A stretch of DNA of 6,394 nucleotides, from positions 1 to 6,394 of the forward strand of contig CAMBWL010000054.1 of NCBI GenBank assembly GCA_945871625.1, written 5' to 3'. Below the pieces are notes generated by a model that was not told the origin of the DNA, did not search any database, and saw only the letters and a list, made by a program, of their open reading frames with translations. This document shows, piece after piece, positions 6,218 through 6,394 of this stretch. The stretch is from Bifidobacterium breve. GTDB taxonomy: Bacteria; Actinomycetota; Acidimicrobiia; Acidimicrobiales; Ilumatobacteraceae. Made by a program: the position numbers and the translations under genes. Every line of letters begins with the position of its first letter. The first letter of the stretch is position 1.

Positions 6218-6394
6218 TTTGAGTTTGCGTCGCACTACGACGACCCAACCCGCGGCCACAAATAACGAAAAGATAAACCACTGCGCGGTATAACTCAGAT
6301 GTGAGCCCGTTGCCAGAACCGGGTCGGCGATGCGCGCTATGACTAACGAGTCTTTTGGCTGTGAGTCGAGCACCTCGAGATAGATCTGCGTGTT
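6209..6394 (-). CDS. SURF1-family protein, C-terminal fragment (cut by the window edge)
   Basis: The last 61 codons of a minus-strand gene whose 5' part lies beyond position 6394. The fragment has a short soluble part, then HLSYTAQW (32-39 of the fragment) running into one hydrophobic helix (about 39-56) and a positively charged tail VRRKLKSG. The H-x-x-Y-x-x-Q-W motif followed by a final membrane helix is the characteristic C-terminus of SURF1 proteins, which have two membrane helices around an extracytoplasmic domain and assist cytochrome c oxidase assembly, probably in haem a insertion. The TAA at 6209-6211 lies inside the VWA gene, giving a 9-bp tail-to-tail overlap with no room for a separate terminator. 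The assignment rests on a short fragment, but the motif is distinctive. Confidence 0.8.
   Translation of the reverse strand, partial: NTQIYLEVLDSQPKDSLVIARIADPVLATGSHLSYTAQWFIFSLFVAAGWVVVVRRKLKSG

Noticed and set aside
6228..6242. Small hairpin CGTCG-CACTA-CGACG after the VWA stop as a terminator
   Set aside because: Only a 5-bp stem with no T-run, and it lies inside the SURF1 coding sequence.
6048..6281. Minus-strand open frame across the VWA gene end
   Set aside because: It overlaps both the VWA gene and the SURF1 fragment in a different frame; the SURF1 frame carries a recognisable C-terminal motif and membrane helix, this one does not.

Overview
The window is a compact, almost fully coding stretch of about 6.4 kb with moderate GC (roughly 50-55% by eye). 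It most likely comes from a member of the Actinomycetota, and a low-GC aquatic acidimicrobial lineage is my best guess. The lineage call is an inference from three things: Obg carries a C-terminal OCT domain, MurJ has the actinobacterial-style second helix (NVVYELLLGG) and LPHG motif, and two genes have -10 hexamers placed as in leaderless actinobacterial promoters. No rRNA, tRNA or other phylogenetic marker is present to settle it.

Layout. Positions 1-96 are a non-coding leader with no supportable reading frame; it holds a nested inverted repeat just upstream of the first ribosome binding site. Then come obg (97-1347, +) and proB (1350-2441, +), separated by 2 nt and clearly co-transcribed. 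murJ (2438-3817, -) converges on proB, and the two genes share a palindromic TTAA as their stop codons. A 75-bp divergent spacer (3818-3892) separates murJ from a MoxR-type AAA+ ATPase (3893-4759, +), which is followed after 9 nt by a CoxE-like von Willebrand factor A protein (4769-6217, +). The 3' end of a SURF1-family gene (6209-6394, -, cut by the window edge) converges on the VWA gene with a 9-bp overlap.

How the genes fit together. obg-proB is a housekeeping unit: a ribosome-associated GTPase and the first enzyme of proline synthesis. murJ is the predicted lipid II flippase and appears to have only 12 membrane helices. The MoxR/VWA pair looks like a two-gene chaperone module of the CoxD/CoxE type, known in other bacteria for metal-centre maturation; its substrate cannot be read from this window. 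The SURF1 neighbour belongs to cytochrome c oxidase assembly. The gene pair and SURF1 are on opposite strands, so any functional link is only suggestive.

I see no mobile element, CRISPR array, toxin-antitoxin pair, tRNA or obvious novel system. The items most worth a second look are the nested, mutually exclusive hairpins in the obg leader, the 12-helix MurJ, the TKxD version of the Obg G4 motif, and the paired leaderless-type promoters between murJ and moxR.
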